From: Myxococcaceae bacterium
GTDB lineage: Bacteria > Myxococcota > Myxococcia > Myxococcales > Myxococcaceae
DNA: 64,000 nucleotides
NCBI GenBank assembly: GCA_016793095.1
Contig: JAEUJQ010000036.1
Span: forward strand, 1 to 64,000
Reading direction: 5' to 3'
This document shows positions 35,872 through 45,713 of this stretch, in pieces (the stretch's first letter is position 1; each line of letters begins with the position of its first letter). The notes below the pieces were generated by a model, which worked only from the letters and a program-made list of their open reading frames with translations, was not told the DNA's origin and ran no database searches. The translations under genes and the position numbers were made by a program.

Positions 35872-38800
35872 CAGAAGACCCCCACCTGCTGCACGACGCC
35901 GCCCTGGCCGTCGCCGCCCCTGAAGGCCGCCCCGCCGGGAGACGAGCCGCCGAGTCCACCCGCGCCGGCGGCGTTCATCGGCGTGGGGGCGAACGTGTTC
36001 TGCGTTGCCACCGACGACTGCACCCGCCCGGCGATACCGAAGACCGAGCCGCCACAGCCGCCGCCGCCGCCGCTCCCACCGCCGCCGTTGCCGCCGCGCC
36101 CGCCCGGCCCGCCCTGCCCTGCGCACCAGGCCGCCGAGTTCTGCGTGCCGCCGCGCCCGCCCTGCCCGCCGAGGCCACCATAGCCGCCCGCACCGCCGTT
36201 CCCGCCGTTTCCACCGAAGCCGAGATCGACGAGGTTGCCGACGATGCCGGGGCTCCCCGAGACGACGAAGATCGCGAAGGAGCCGCCGCCGCTCGCCGCG
36301 CCGAGCCCCGGGCCGCCTCCACAGCCGCCCGCCCCGCCACCTCCGCCCGTCGCGCCGAGATCGCCCACGCGCCGTCCGACGCTGCAGGTCGGGGCGTTGC
36401 CATTGTCCACGCAGCCGCCGCCGCCACCGCCTCCGCCGCCGCGCCCGTTGGTCCCGCTGACGCCCTGCGCCGCTCCCGGCGCGAGCCAGTCCGCGCCTGA
36501 CAGGCTGCCCAGCGCGCTCGCGCACCCTGGACCGGCGCCCTGAGAGCCGCCCTGACCGCCGTTCGTCGCCGGCCCGCCGTTGAGCCCGTTCGGCGGCACC
36601 ACGCAGTCGTACTTGCAGAGGGTGAACTGCATGCCGAAGGTGTTGTCGTAGCGCCCGTTGCTGCCGCCGCGACCGTTGCCGCCGGCCGTCGTCGGGTACT
36701 CCTGCGGGTTGTCGGTGGGATCGACGCCGCCGCCGCGGTTGCCGGCCGTCTGCGCGGGGCACGCGAGGTTCTGCCCACCGGCGCCGCCGGCCTGCGTCTC
36801 ACCGATGCACTGGGGTGTGTTGCACTCGCGCGCCTGCAGGCCGTCCGCGCCGTTTCCGCCGTTCGCCCCCGCCGTGCCCGGAGCGGCTGGCGTCGCGTCA
36901 CCGCCCCGCCCACCGACGACGTGGTTGTTCTGCAGCACGAGCCCGCCCGGGTTGTTGACGTAGACGGCGTAGCTGTTGAACGCGGGCTGGCCCGACGCGG
37001 GCCGCGACGTCACGTCGTAGCCCCGAATGGTGAAGCCGCTCACCACCGTGCGCTGGGCCGACGGGGTCGTCCACTCGGCGTTCACCGAGCCGCGCCGCCA
37101 CGTCGGTGAGGCGAAGTCGGGCTCGGGCGCCTCGATGAGCGTGGGGAAGGTGATGACGTCGCGCCGCGAGAAGTCGGGCGAATAGCCGCCGTGCAGCTGC
37201 ACGCCGGGCACGAGCACCACCTGCTCCACGTACGTGCCCTGGGCGACGAGGATGGCGGTGCGCGCGCCGCGGTTGGTGATGGCCTCGGTGATGGTGCGGT
37301 AGGGGTTGGCCCGGGTGCCCTGGCTCACCGGGCTCTGGGCCCAGACGAACACCGACTCCGCCGCCACGCCGTCCACCCCGTCGCAGTCGCGGTCAGCGTA
37401 GAGGAGCCCCGCGGTCGGGTACGTGGGCGAGAGATCAGGCTCGTCGATGACGCCCGGCACGCGCGGGCACTCGCAGCCGTTCGTCTCTTCCCGATCGACG
37501 TCGTTGAACTGCGCCGTCACCGCGCAGGCGCGCACGCCGCCGTCGAAGCTCTGGCAGGTGGCCGCCGGGTTGCCGGTCGCGTTCACGCACTGCGGGGTGC
37601 TGCCGCAGGTCGGCGCGCAGGCGCCGTCGAGGCACACCGAGTTCGCGGGGCAGCCCATCGCGCAGGGCCGCACGCAGAGGCCGTAGAGCGGGTCGCAGGC
37701 GCCGCCGGGGCAGTCGGCGCTGGTCCGGCAGGCTGGCCCCGCGCCCGCCACCGCGCCGGTGGTGCACTGGACGATGGTGCAGCCGACGCCGCCGTCGACG
37801 CGGCAGCCGCCGATGGCGTGCTGAATGGTGGGGCTCCAGCGCGCGGTGCAGTCCGTCATGCAGTCCCCGCAGTGCCGATCGGTGTCGTACGTGCCCGAGT
37901 CGCGCGTGTTGACGAAGCCGTCGTCGACGATGGCGTCGCAGTCGTTGTCGGCGCCGTCGCAGAGCTCGGCCGTCGTCTGGGACGTGTCGCACGCCGAGTA
38001 CGAGCCCGTCGCCTCGCACGTCTGCCGGCCCACGCAGGTGGTGGCGCCCGAGGTGATGAAGCAGCTGCGCGAGAAGCCCTGCCGCGAGGTGGCGCACTCG
38101 CACGAGCTCGTCACCGGCACGCACACGAGCGCGCCGCCCTGGTTCGCGCACTCGTTGCCGGGCGGGCAGCAGTCCTGGGAGCCGACGACGCCGGTGCACC
38201 CCCGCCGCTGGCTCGACGGCGCGCAGGACTGCTGGCACGCACGGCCCTGGTCGTTCCCGACCGCGCTGCAGACGTCGAAGGGTACGCGGCAGTCGGCGTT
38301 CGAGGTGCAGGGCGCGCACTGCGTGTCCGGCACCGGCTCGCAGCGCGCGGGATCGGCCGCGGACGGGAAGAGGTAGAAGCCCTTCGCGCACCGCCGTGGC
38401 ACGCAGGAGAGCTGGCCCACGCGCTCGACGCACGCCGCCGCTCCGGGGCCGCCGTCCACGTCGAGGCCGGTGAGCGCGACGTAGCAGTCGGTGTTGCAGC
38501 CACCACACGCGCGCGGGCTGCTGTACCGGCCCATGGAGTCCCTCAGCCCGTCGTCCACGGTGCCGTTGCAGTCGTCATCGACGCCGTTGCAGCGCTCCTC
38601 GGTGGGCTCCGGCGCCGAGCAGAGGAACGCGAAGCCCGCGTCGGGCCCGCGCGAGCCGCACGAGTACTTCCCGGTGCAGCTGACGCCCTTGCGGCAGTCG
38701 GGGAAGCCGGGCACGCCCGAGGTGTCGAGGCCCGGGTCGGCGGAGTCCGTCAGCCCGTTGCAGTCGTTGTCGAGGCCGTCGCAGATCTCGGGAGCGGCGA

Positions 38801-39491
38801 TGGGGGCGTCGCAGGCCGAGAAGCTGCCGTTGAGCTGGCAGGTCTCGACGCCGAAGCACTTGCCCAGCGTGGCGGAGGTCGAGCAGCTGCGCTCGAGGCC
38901 GGCGGTGTTGGGGTTGCAGCGGCACGAGCCGGTGTCGGGCACGCACTGCCGGGCGACGCCGCCGTCCACCATCAGCGCGCGGCACGAGTAGCCGGCGCGG
39001 CAGGCCGTCACCGAGCACTCCTGGCCGCAGAAGCGCCCCCCGTCGAGGTCGAGGCAGCGGTCGCCCGCGGCGTTGCAGTCCTGGTCCTGCCGGCACTCGT
39101 TGCAGAGCGCCTTGAAGGGCGGCACGCAGAGGAAGCCGGCGCCCGGGGTGGCCTGCTTGCACTCCCAGCCGCGCCCGCAGGTGAAGCCGCCGTCGACGCC
39201 GCAGGCGGCCGAGCACACCAGCCCGTTGCCGGGGCCCTTCGGCAGGCAGGGCCCAAAGCGGCAGTCCGCATTCGTGGCGCACGGCCAGCCGAGGTCGCCC
39301 GGCAGCCCGGCGTCAGGGAGGAGCCGACAGAACCCCCCGATGCAGTCCTTCTCGGCGGGGCAGTCGGACTTCGCCTTGCACTCGCACGTCTTGTCGAGGA
39401 GGCAGTCCGGCTCGCGCACGGGCTGGAGACACGCCGTCACCAGCGCCGCAGCGAACCAGGAGAGGAGTCGACGGAGGACGGAGCTGCTCAT
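35871..39491 (-). CDS. giant Cys-rich/beta-helix/Gly-rich lipoprotein B
   Basis: The 1206-residue paralog of lipoprotein A has the same plan. There is a lipobox at Cys21 (AAALVTAC), then Cys-rich repeats to about 680 with MopE-type motifs ('LDNDCNGLTD', 'VDDDCNGTVDDG', 'ADNDCDAIVDDG', 'DRDCDGVDG'). A beta-helix unit covers about 700-800 ('GTRANPYRTITEAITNRG'), and a glycine-rich region spans about 860-1195. ATG 39491 gives the signal peptide directly. It is divergent from the universal stress protein with 179 bases between starts, and its stop shares one base with the next gene's start. The MopE motif is known from a copper-binding surface protein of Methylococcus; whether copper is the ligand here is unknown. 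Confidence 0.85.
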   Translation of the reverse strand: MSSSVLRRLLSWFAAALVTACLQPVREPDCLLDKTCECKAKSDCPAEKDCIGGFCRLLPDAGLPGDLGWPCATNADCRFGPCLPKGPGNGLVCSAACGVDGGFTCGRGWECKQATPGAGFLCVPPFKALCNECRQDQDCNAAGDRCLDLDGGRFCGQECSVTACRAGYSCRALMVDGGVARQCVPDTGSCRCNPNTAGLERSCSTSATLGKCFGVETCQLNGSFSACDAPIAAPEICDGLDNDCNGLTDSADPGLDTSGVPGFPDCRKGVSCTGKYSCGSRGPDAGFAFLCSAPEPTEERCNGVDDDCNGTVDDGLRDSMGRYSSPRACGGCNTDCYVALTGLDVDGGPGAAACVERVGQLSCVPRRCAKGFYLFPSAADPARCEPVPDTQCAPCTSNADCRVPFDVCSAVGNDQGRACQQSCAPSSQRRGCTGVVGSQDCCPPGNECANQGGALVCVPVTSSCECATSRQGFSRSCFITSGATTCVGRQTCEATGSYSACDTSQTTAELCDGADNDCDAIVDDGFVNTRDSGTYDTDRHCGDCMTDCTARWSPTIQHAIGGCRVDGGVGCTIVQCTTGAVAGAGPACRTSADCPGGACDPLYGLCVRPCAMGCPANSVCLDGACAPTCGSTPQCVNATGNPAATCQSFDGGVRACAVTAQFNDVDREETNGCECPRVPGVIDEPDLSPTYPTAGLLYADRDCDGVDGVAAESVFVWAQSPVSQGTRANPYRTITEAITNRGARTAILVAQGTYVEQVVLVPGVQLHGGYSPDFSRRDVITFPTLIEAPEPDFASPTWRRGSVNAEWTTPSAQRTVVSGFTIRGYDVTSRPASGQPAFNSYAVYVNNPGGLVLQNNHVVGGRGGDATPAAPGTAGANGGNGADGLQARECNTPQCIGETQAGGAGGQNLACPAQTAGNRGGGVDPTDNPQEYPTTAGGNGRGGSNGRYDNTFGMQFTLCKYDCVVPPNGLNGGPATNGGQGGSQGAGPGCASALGSLSGADWLAPGAAQGVSGTNGRGGGGGGGGGCVDNGNAPTCSVGRRVGDLGATGGGGGAGGCGGGPGLGAASGGGSFAIFVVSGSPGIVGNLVDLGFGGNGGNGGAGGYGGLGGQGGRGGTQNSAAWCAGQGGPGGRGGNGGGGSGGGGGCGGSVFGIAGRVQSSVATQNTFAPTPMNAAGAGGLGGSSPGGAAFRGGDGQGGVVQQVGVF

Positions 39492-39670
39492 GACCACGAG
39501 TCCTGCGCGATTGGCGCTCGGCCGCGCCAGCGGGGTGGGACCATACAGGGCGGTGGGTGAGTGTCCAACCCACCCGGTCCTCTTCATGGAATTCTCGGGC
39601 ACCCGTCGTTTTTTCGTTTCGACCGGCTCCACCGACGCGGGCATTCTGGCGAGCGCACAAGGAGGGGCAC

Positions 39671-40537
39671 ATGGCTTCGAAGGGCCTGCAGTCGATTCTG
39701 GTTCCGACGGACTTCTCGGCAGGCGCCGAGCGCGCGTTCGAGCGGGCGCTGCGGTTGCCGCTCGCGCCGAAGGCGAAGATCACCATCCTCCACGTGATGC
39801 CGGCGGACATCCCCGGCACGCTGCGCAAGGAGGCGGTCCGCGACGCCGAGCGCAGCATCGAGAAGCACCTCGCGCACGCGCGCACGCTGGCGGTCGAGCG
39901 GGGGCTGGCGCCGGGCCAGTTCATCGGCGACGTCGTCGAGGGCAACGCGGCCCGCGAGGTGATGAAGCGCGCCAACACCGTCGAGGCCGACGTCATCTGC
40001 ATCGGCCGCCACGGTCGCCGGGGCGTGATCGATCTCTTCATCGGCTCCACGGCCACGCGGGTGGTGCGGCAGACCGAGCACCCGGTGCTGCTGGTGCAGC
40101 TGCCGGCGACCGGGCCGTACACCCGGCCGTTGTTCGCGGTGGATCCCGAGCACAAGGCGCTCAGCGTGGTGAAGCAGGGCCTGTCGCTGCTCGAAGAGGG
40201 CACGCCGGTGTCGGTGTTCAACGCGACCCCGATCCCCTACGAGGACTTCATCTCGATCACCCCCGACCACCTCGTCTCGCTGCGGAAGAAGTTCGAGAAG
40301 GAAGGCGAGAAGTCGCTCCGGGCGCTGCTCAAGAAGGCGCCTGACGTGGCGTTCACGCCCATCGTGCGCAGCGGCGACGCCCGCACGCTGGTGCTCGAGC
40401 AGGCGCAAGCCCTCAACGCCGACCTCAGCGTGCTGGGCACGCATGGCCGCTCGGCGCTCAACAGGTTCCTGATGGGCTCGGTCGCGGAGTGGGTGCTGAC
40501 CCACTCGACGAACGACGTGCTGATCGTGCGCCCCTGA
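39671..40537 (+). CDS. tandem-domain universal stress protein
   Basis: The 288-residue protein has two UspA domains (about 1-145 and 150-288). Each ends in the nucleotide-binding glycine motif: 'GRHGRRGVIDLFIGSTATRV' in the first and 'GTHGRSALNRFLMGSVAEWV' in the second (G-x2-G-x9-G-S). ATP binding is therefore likely in both. USPs act in stress tolerance and signalling. ATG 39671 sits behind AAGGAGGGG. The gene stands alone, divergent from the giant lipoprotein operon. Confidence 0.9.
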   Translation: MASKGLQSILVPTDFSAGAERAFERALRLPLAPKAKITILHVMPADIPGTLRKEAVRDAERSIEKHLAHARTLAVERGLAPGQFIGDVVEGNAAREVMKRANTVEADVICIGRHGRRGVIDLFIGSTATRVVRQTEHPVLLVQLPATGPYTRPLFAVDPEHKALSVVKQGLSLLEEGTPVSVFNATPIPYEDFISITPDHLVSLRKKFEKEGEKSLRALLKKAPDVAFTPIVRSGDARTLVLEQAQALNADLSVLGTHGRSALNRFLMGSVAEWVLTHSTNDVLIVRP

Positions 40538-40578
40538 GCGCCGGAGCAGCGGCAGGCGACGGGGCGCGCTGAACAGGG

Positions 40579-43500
40579 TCAGTACACGCCGCCGCCGTAG
40601 GCCTCGGTCACCGCGCGCTGCGACTCGAGCAGCTCGATGTACTGCTTGAGCGCGGTCTCGGTCGCGGGATCCATCGGGTCGAGCCTCGCCTTGAGCTCGT
40701 TCGCGCGGGAGAGCATGCGCGCGGCCATGCCGGTCTCCAGAATGCCCACGCGGTAGCTCACGGCCACGAACGTCTTCCCGCTGTACGGGTCGTCGAAGGT
40801 GACGGTGGGGAGCGTGGTGGTGATGGCCTGCCCGTTGCCCTGCAGCCACAGCCGCGAGGAGTTGGAGAACGTCTGATCGTAGGTCGCGGGGATCAGCGCG
40901 TTGCCGAGCACCGTCATCCACAGCTGCAGCGTGAAGCCCAGCTTGGGATCGACGGGGTGCTGCCCCATCGGGGGAATGGTGATGGTCGAGGAGATCGGCC
41001 GGGGCACGAACTTCGTCCCGTCGTAGATGGGCCCGATGCGATCGAAGCGGTCGGTCATCGCGGCGCCGAAGAGATCGAGCATCTGCCGGGGGAAGAGCCG
41101 CCAGTAGTTGATGGCGTACTGGCGCGAGTCGGCCGCCACGTCCTTGCCGAGGAAGTAGGTCGTCGGATCGACCAGCAGCGAGAGCGCCGACACCTTGTCG
41201 TTGAAGCTGCCGACGTGGTGAATGCGCTCGTACCAGAAGTACCCCGAGTCGTACTCCCAGCTCGTCTCGAAGTAGCGCCCCTGGTCGAGGCCGAGCTTGA
41301 ACTTCGGGCGGTCCCAGTAGTCGTCCATCGTGTAGAGCTCGCGGCCGTCGGGCTGGGTCTCGAGATCGTACGGGCCGGGCTCGGGCGTCATCAGCACGTC
41401 GCCGAAGAAGTCGAAGCTCTTCGTCACCGCCACCGTGTACGGGCCCCACTTGTCGGGTGAGCGCCAGAAGTTGTTCACGTCGTTCGGCGCGTCGGGAATG
41501 GTCTCTGCGTACGCGGCGCGGTTGAGCACGTAGAACTGCATCATCGTCTGCAGCGAGCCGAAGTAGCGCCAGTACGCGCGATCCACCGCCTCCCACGGAT
41601 CGAACGAGAGCCGATCGCGGCGGAACGAGTCGAGCAGGTAGTACGAGCGGTAGTCCGCCATCTTGGCCTCGGCGACCTCGAAGACGTCGGCGCCGCGGTC
41701 GAAGGCCTCGCAGCCCGTCGAGGCCGACTCGAACTCGTCGGAGCAGAACTTGTACGGCACCAACAGCCGATCGCGCCCGTCCACCTCCACCACGTCGGGG
41801 TACGCGCACCGCGTCGCGAGCTCCTTGCGCTGGACCTGCGAGAACGGCACGTCGGCGCGGCGCTCGAGGTCCACGACCTGCGGCAGCTTCGTGTAGTGCA
41901 GCGAGGTGTAGTCATTGCCGTCGCAGGTGATGAGGAACGGCAGCGCGTCGCCGTACGCGTTCACTGCCTGCACCGCGCCCACGAGGTACGGGTCGCGCAC
42001 GGTCTCGAACACCTCGACGAGGCTGCCGTAGCCGAACTTGAGCGCCGCGGCGTCGTAGCGGCCGAGCCCCTGGATGTCGGAGTTGAAGTTCGCGCCGTAG
42101 TCCATGATCGACGACTGCATGAACTCGCTGATGCCGCCCTTGAGCCCGCTGGGCAGGGTGACGCCCTCGAGCTCGGCCTGCGACTCGGGGTCGAGGTAGC
42201 GCGGGCGCGGCTGCTTCGTGCCGTTCGCGGTGCGCAGATCCCAGTACGTCTTCGGGTAGTTCATCGGGTCGTACGAGCCGGCGAAGTTGTGGCGCAGGCC
42301 GAGCGCGTGGCCGACCTCGTGGAGCGCGGTCGAGAGGAAGACCTGCTCGCGAATGCGCTTCCACACGATCTGCGGGTCCACGCCCTTCTGCGCGAGCGCG
42401 AACCCGAGCACGGCGTCGTTGAGCGTGGCCGCGGCGAGATCGACGCCGTGGCGCCCCAGGCGGCGGCGCTGCTCCTGCTGCAGCCGGTAGTGCGCCGGCG
42501 TGTAGCGCGTCAGCGGGTTCACCTTCTCGAGCAGCCCCTTCGTCACGCTGGCGCGCGGATCCATCGCGTGCGCCATCAGCACCTCGGGCGTCACCAGCTT
42601 CCGCTCGAGATCGGTGCCCCGCAGGCGCGAGAGCCGCTGCGTCGAGAGGCCGGCCTGCCCGCCGAGCACCTGAGAGGCGGCGAGCGCCTGCGTGCGCGCG
42701 GCGAACTGCTGCTTGAGCTGCTTCGCCGGGCCCTTCGTGAGCCGCGGCGACTTCGGCAGCCCCTTCGTCCACGCGAGATCCATCGCGTCGGCCATGGCGT
42801 GCACGTCGGCCTGGCTGAAGGTGCGCGACCTCGCGCCGAACTGCTGGCTCGCCACCCAGTCCTTCACGTTGAGCCCCTCGATGAACTGCTCGGGCTTGAG
42901 CTCGCCGTTCACCAGCCGCACCAGGTCGCGCCCCATCGCCGCGAAGGTGTCGATCTGCGCGCCATAGACGAAGGCGGTGCTCGCGACCGTCTCACCCGTC
43001 TCGGCGTCGTTGGAGCTCGGCCCATAGCCCAGCAGCCCCGCCGACACCGGCTCGTCCACCCAGTAGAGGACGTTGAAGCGGATGTCGCCCATGCGCACCG
43101 TCGTGCCGGGCTGGCCGCAGACGGCCGGGTCGCCCTCGCGCACCGGGTTGTTGAGGCACACGACGAAGGCCTGCCCCACCACCGGCCGGCCCTGCAGCGT
43201 CTCGACGATGCCGCGGAAGATCACCTCGTACTGGCGCTCGAGCTCGCGCGCGGCCGGCTTGAGGTCCTCGGGGAACCCCTGGTTCAGGTAGTAGACGATC
43301 GGCCGCGGCCCGAGATCGGCGCTGGCGGGGTCAGCGGGATCGGCGCGGTTCCGCACCGCGTACGGCAGCGAGCACACGCCCGTCACCTTGCCGTTCGACT
43401 CCACCGTCGCCGTGGGCAGCTCGGTGACGCAGCGCACGCCCGGCGAGGTGTCGCCGCAGTGCACGTCGAGCTGGCAGGGCTTCGACGACAGCGAGCGCCA

Positions 43501-44406
43501 CCACTGGTTGTGCCGGTTGATGAAGCGGTCGCGGCCGGTCTCGGTGAGGCCGTACTGCCGGTTGTACGAGCGGCGCTCGGTCGAGAAGTAGCCGAAGCGC
43601 TCCATGTCCTTGTCGTCGTAGACGCGGGGCTCGTAGTCGCGCTCGGTCACCCGTCGGAACGCGTTGCGCACGCGGATCTCCTGGCTCGCGCAGTCGGTCG
43701 TCGAGTACTCGAGCCAGCAGAGGGGCCAGCTCGTGCCGTCCTCGAAGGTGACGGTCTCGGGGCTGGCGATGAGCTTCTGCGTCACCTCGAGGTAGCTCGC
43801 CTGCTCCTCGCCGGTGCGCTCGATGCGGAACGCGTCGGGGTCGTTCGGATCGCTCACGTAGTACGGCACCGGGTCCTGCTTGATGGGCTGAATCGACGGC
43901 GCCGACCAGTCAGCGAGGAAGTTGAAGTTGGTGACGAGGTTCTGCGACCAGTCCACGCGGAGGAACTTGCGCTCGAACCACTTGCGCTCCTGGCTCTCGA
44001 TGAGCTTGTCGAACTCCTCGCCGGTGGACGCGTTGTAGTCGCGGATGATGTCGAAGTGGCTGGTGATCTTGAACGCCGCCACGGGCGCGCCCTGGTACCG
44101 GCGATCGGCGCCCGACGCGAAGGCCGGGTTGCCCTTCTCGCTGCCGCGCACGTACTCGTAGGCACGCCGGGCGATCAGCTGGTTCTCTTGAACGTCCCAG
44201 ACGATCTTCTCCATCTCGTTCTCGCCCTGCTCACCGGGGAAGGTGAAGCCGGTCGAGAACGGCACGCCGACGACGGTCTGGCGGAAGTACCAGACGCCCT
44301 CGAGATCGCTCCTGGCGATGGCGTCGTGCTGCACGGTGGTGCGGGGCTGCACGGGCGTACCGCATGAGACGGCGAGGGCACACACGACGAGGAGCGCACG
44401 CTTCAT
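40579..44406 (-). CDS. large metzincin-type zinc metalloprotease lipoprotein
   Basis: The 1275-residue product has a lipobox at Cys15 (LAVSCG) and a zinc site 'HEVGHALGLRHNF' (His696-Glu697, His700, His706), the metzincin HExxHxxGxxH pattern. The layout resembles the large DUF5117/DUF4953-type zinc-dependent metalloproteases, with extra beta domains on both sides. The stretch 'SIMDYGANFNSDIQGLGRYD' follows the zinc site and contains the Met of a probable Met-turn (SIMDYG). Its start overlaps the stop of the outer-membrane-barrel-like gene by four bases (ATGA), so the two are coupled. Activity and substrate are inferred only. Confidence 0.85.
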   Translation of the reverse strand: MKRALLVVCALAVSCGTPVQPRTTVQHDAIARSDLEGVWYFRQTVVGVPFSTGFTFPGEQGENEMEKIVWDVQENQLIARRAYEYVRGSEKGNPAFASGADRRYQGAPVAAFKITSHFDIIRDYNASTGEEFDKLIESQERKWFERKFLRVDWSQNLVTNFNFLADWSAPSIQPIKQDPVPYYVSDPNDPDAFRIERTGEEQASYLEVTQKLIASPETVTFEDGTSWPLCWLEYSTTDCASQEIRVRNAFRRVTERDYEPRVYDDKDMERFGYFSTERRSYNRQYGLTETGRDRFINRHNQWWRSLSSKPCQLDVHCGDTSPGVRCVTELPTATVESNGKVTGVCSLPYAVRNRADPADPASADLGPRPIVYYLNQGFPEDLKPAARELERQYEVIFRGIVETLQGRPVVGQAFVVCLNNPVREGDPAVCGQPGTTVRMGDIRFNVLYWVDEPVSAGLLGYGPSSNDAETGETVASTAFVYGAQIDTFAAMGRDLVRLVNGELKPEQFIEGLNVKDWVASQQFGARSRTFSQADVHAMADAMDLAWTKGLPKSPRLTKGPAKQLKQQFAARTQALAASQVLGGQAGLSTQRLSRLRGTDLERKLVTPEVLMAHAMDPRASVTKGLLEKVNPLTRYTPAHYRLQQEQRRRLGRHGVDLAAATLNDAVLGFALAQKGVDPQIVWKRIREQVFLSTALHEVGHALGLRHNFAGSYDPMNYPKTYWDLRTANGTKQPRPRYLDPESQAELEGVTLPSGLKGGISEFMQSSIMDYGANFNSDIQGLGRYDAAALKFGYGSLVEVFETVRDPYLVGAVQAVNAYGDALPFLITCDGNDYTSLHYTKLPQVVDLERRADVPFSQVQRKELATRCAYPDVVEVDGRDRLLVPYKFCSDEFESASTGCEAFDRGADVFEVAEAKMADYRSYYLLDSFRRDRLSFDPWEAVDRAYWRYFGSLQTMMQFYVLNRAAYAETIPDAPNDVNNFWRSPDKWGPYTVAVTKSFDFFGDVLMTPEPGPYDLETQPDGRELYTMDDYWDRPKFKLGLDQGRYFETSWEYDSGYFWYERIHHVGSFNDKVSALSLLVDPTTYFLGKDVAADSRQYAINYWRLFPRQMLDLFGAAMTDRFDRIGPIYDGTKFVPRPISSTITIPPMGQHPVDPKLGFTLQLWMTVLGNALIPATYDQTFSNSSRLWLQGNGQAITTTLPTVTFDDPYSGKTFVAVSYRVGILETGMAARMLSRANELKARLDPMDPATETALKQYIELLESQRAVTEAYGGGVY

Positions 44407-45713
44407 TTCTTCTTCTCCGGGGCGAGGCTGTCGACGAGCTGTTCGGCGCTCGTCGTGAACGACAGGTACAAGGTGGACGCGTTGCTGCGGTTGATCTCGA
44501 GGAACGGCTGCGAGGGCTTCCCGTCAGGCTGGTTGATGGGGCGGTAGGTGGACAGGCCGAGCGAGAGGCTCACCGGCCCCTTCGCCCAGTCCACCGAGAA
44601 CAGGAACCAGTGATCGTTGCGCCACTGCGAGCCGCCGAACTTCGGCTGCTCCGAGCAGTCGGCCTGAGGCACGCCCGCCACCACGCAGGGCGCCAACGGG
44701 TACGGCATGATGTTGAAGAGGAAATACGAGGCCGACACGGAGAAGCCGAGCGGCAGCTCGACCGAGGTGGACAGGCCGTTGATGAAGCCGAAGTCGGGGT
44801 TCGCGACGCCCGTCGTCATCGGGGGCGCCGTCGTCTCGGTCCTGCCGTTCAGCATGAAGGTGGAGGGCGCGCGGCTCTTCGACGACACCGCGGACTCGTA
44901 GAAGTACTTCGCAGGGCGGAACACCCAGGTGAGGTGCACCGGCCCGAGCGTCTTGTCGAAGATGAAGCCCAGCGAGAGCGAGCTGATGAAGCCCGTGTTC
45001 CGGCTGCTGAGCGACGTCGGCAACGCCAGGCGCAGGCTGTTCGCCAGGGTGATACCGACCACGGGGATGGTGAGCGTCTTGCCCTGGATGAGCGAGATCC
45101 ACGTGTCGCCGAGGATCACGGGCTGCCGCGCCGTGCCGTCCACGACGCCGACCTGCGGGGACAGCGCGGCCAGCCCCTCCTGGGTGTTGAAGAACGAGCC
45201 GGGCACGTAGCTGGCGCCGCGGAACCGGGCGTCGCTGCCGGTCAGCTCGACCTCGACGGGCAGGCGCACCGCCAGCAGCATGGACTCGAACCAGGTGCCG
45301 GGGAGCAGCTTCGCGCCGAAGCGCCACGAGGGCTCGAGCCAGAACGTGAGCGACGCGGTGTACGACTCTGGCGCGAAGAAGAGGCCCGACGAGAAGAAGG
45401 TGGTGAGGCCGAAGTCGAAGCCGCCGAAGCGCGCCTCGCCTCCGGCGCCGCGGGCCTCGACGAAGCCCTGGGAGCCGCGGGGCCGGTCCTTGTCCTTGTC
45501 CTTGTCCGCCGAGCCTCTCGGGGCGACCCCGCCATCCGGTGAGACGCCGGCGTCGGGGGCCGTCGCGAGGGGCGTGTCCGAGATGAGCGTTCGGGTCGCG
45601 GTGGTCGCCTCGGCGGGAGCGGGATCGTCGGAAGGGCCGGTGGGAAGGCCCTGGGCCGCCGCGGGCGCGGCGATCGCGCAGCACAACACGAGCGTGAGGC
45701 GGAAGACGTTCAC
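44403..45713 (-). CDS. putative outer-membrane beta-barrel protein
   Basis: The 436-residue product has a signal peptide (MNVFRLTLVLCCAIAAPAAA, cut near 21), a DAG/DK-rich linker (about 45-80), then amphipathic beta strands to the end ('GGFDFGLTTFFSSGLFFAPE', 'TASLTFWLEPSWRFGAKLLP', 'VSLSLGLSTYRP'). That pattern suggests a transmembrane barrel, though the last residue is Lys rather than Phe. Two cysteines late in the protein could form a disulfide. It is the first gene of the operon with the metalloprotease; the pair may act together at the outer membrane. I do not recognise a family. Confidence 0.72.
   Translation of the reverse strand: MNVFRLTLVLCCAIAAPAAAQGLPTGPSDDPAPAEATTATRTLISDTPLATAPDAGVSPDGGVAPRGSADKDKDKDRPRGSQGFVEARGAGGEARFGGFDFGLTTFFSSGLFFAPESYTASLTFWLEPSWRFGAKLLPGTWFESMLLAVRLPVEVELTGSDARFRGASYVPGSFFNTQEGLAALSPQVGVVDGTARQPVILGDTWISLIQGKTLTIPVVGITLANSLRLALPTSLSSRNTGFISSLSLGFIFDKTLGPVHLTWVFRPAKYFYESAVSSKSRAPSTFMLNGRTETTAPPMTTGVANPDFGFINGLSTSVELPLGFSVSASYFLFNIMPYPLAPCVVAGVPQADCSEQPKFGGSQWRNDHWFLFSVDWAKGPVSLSLGLSTYRPINQPDGKPSQPFLEINRSNASTLYLSFTTSAEQLVDSLAPEKKK

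Noticed and set aside
33475-36183. Plus-strand frame rich in Ala/Arg/Pro over the giant lipoproteins
   Set aside because: It is the complement of Cys-rich and glycine-rich repeats, and the minus-strand genes are well supported.
32437-39491. Collagen-like proteins
   Set aside because: The glycine tracts are GGxGG without the strict G-x-y period or Pro, so a triple helix is unlikely.
41896-44367. Long plus-strand frame over the metalloprotease gene
   Set aside because: Arg/His/Val-rich shadow; the minus-strand frame has the signal peptide and the zinc motif.
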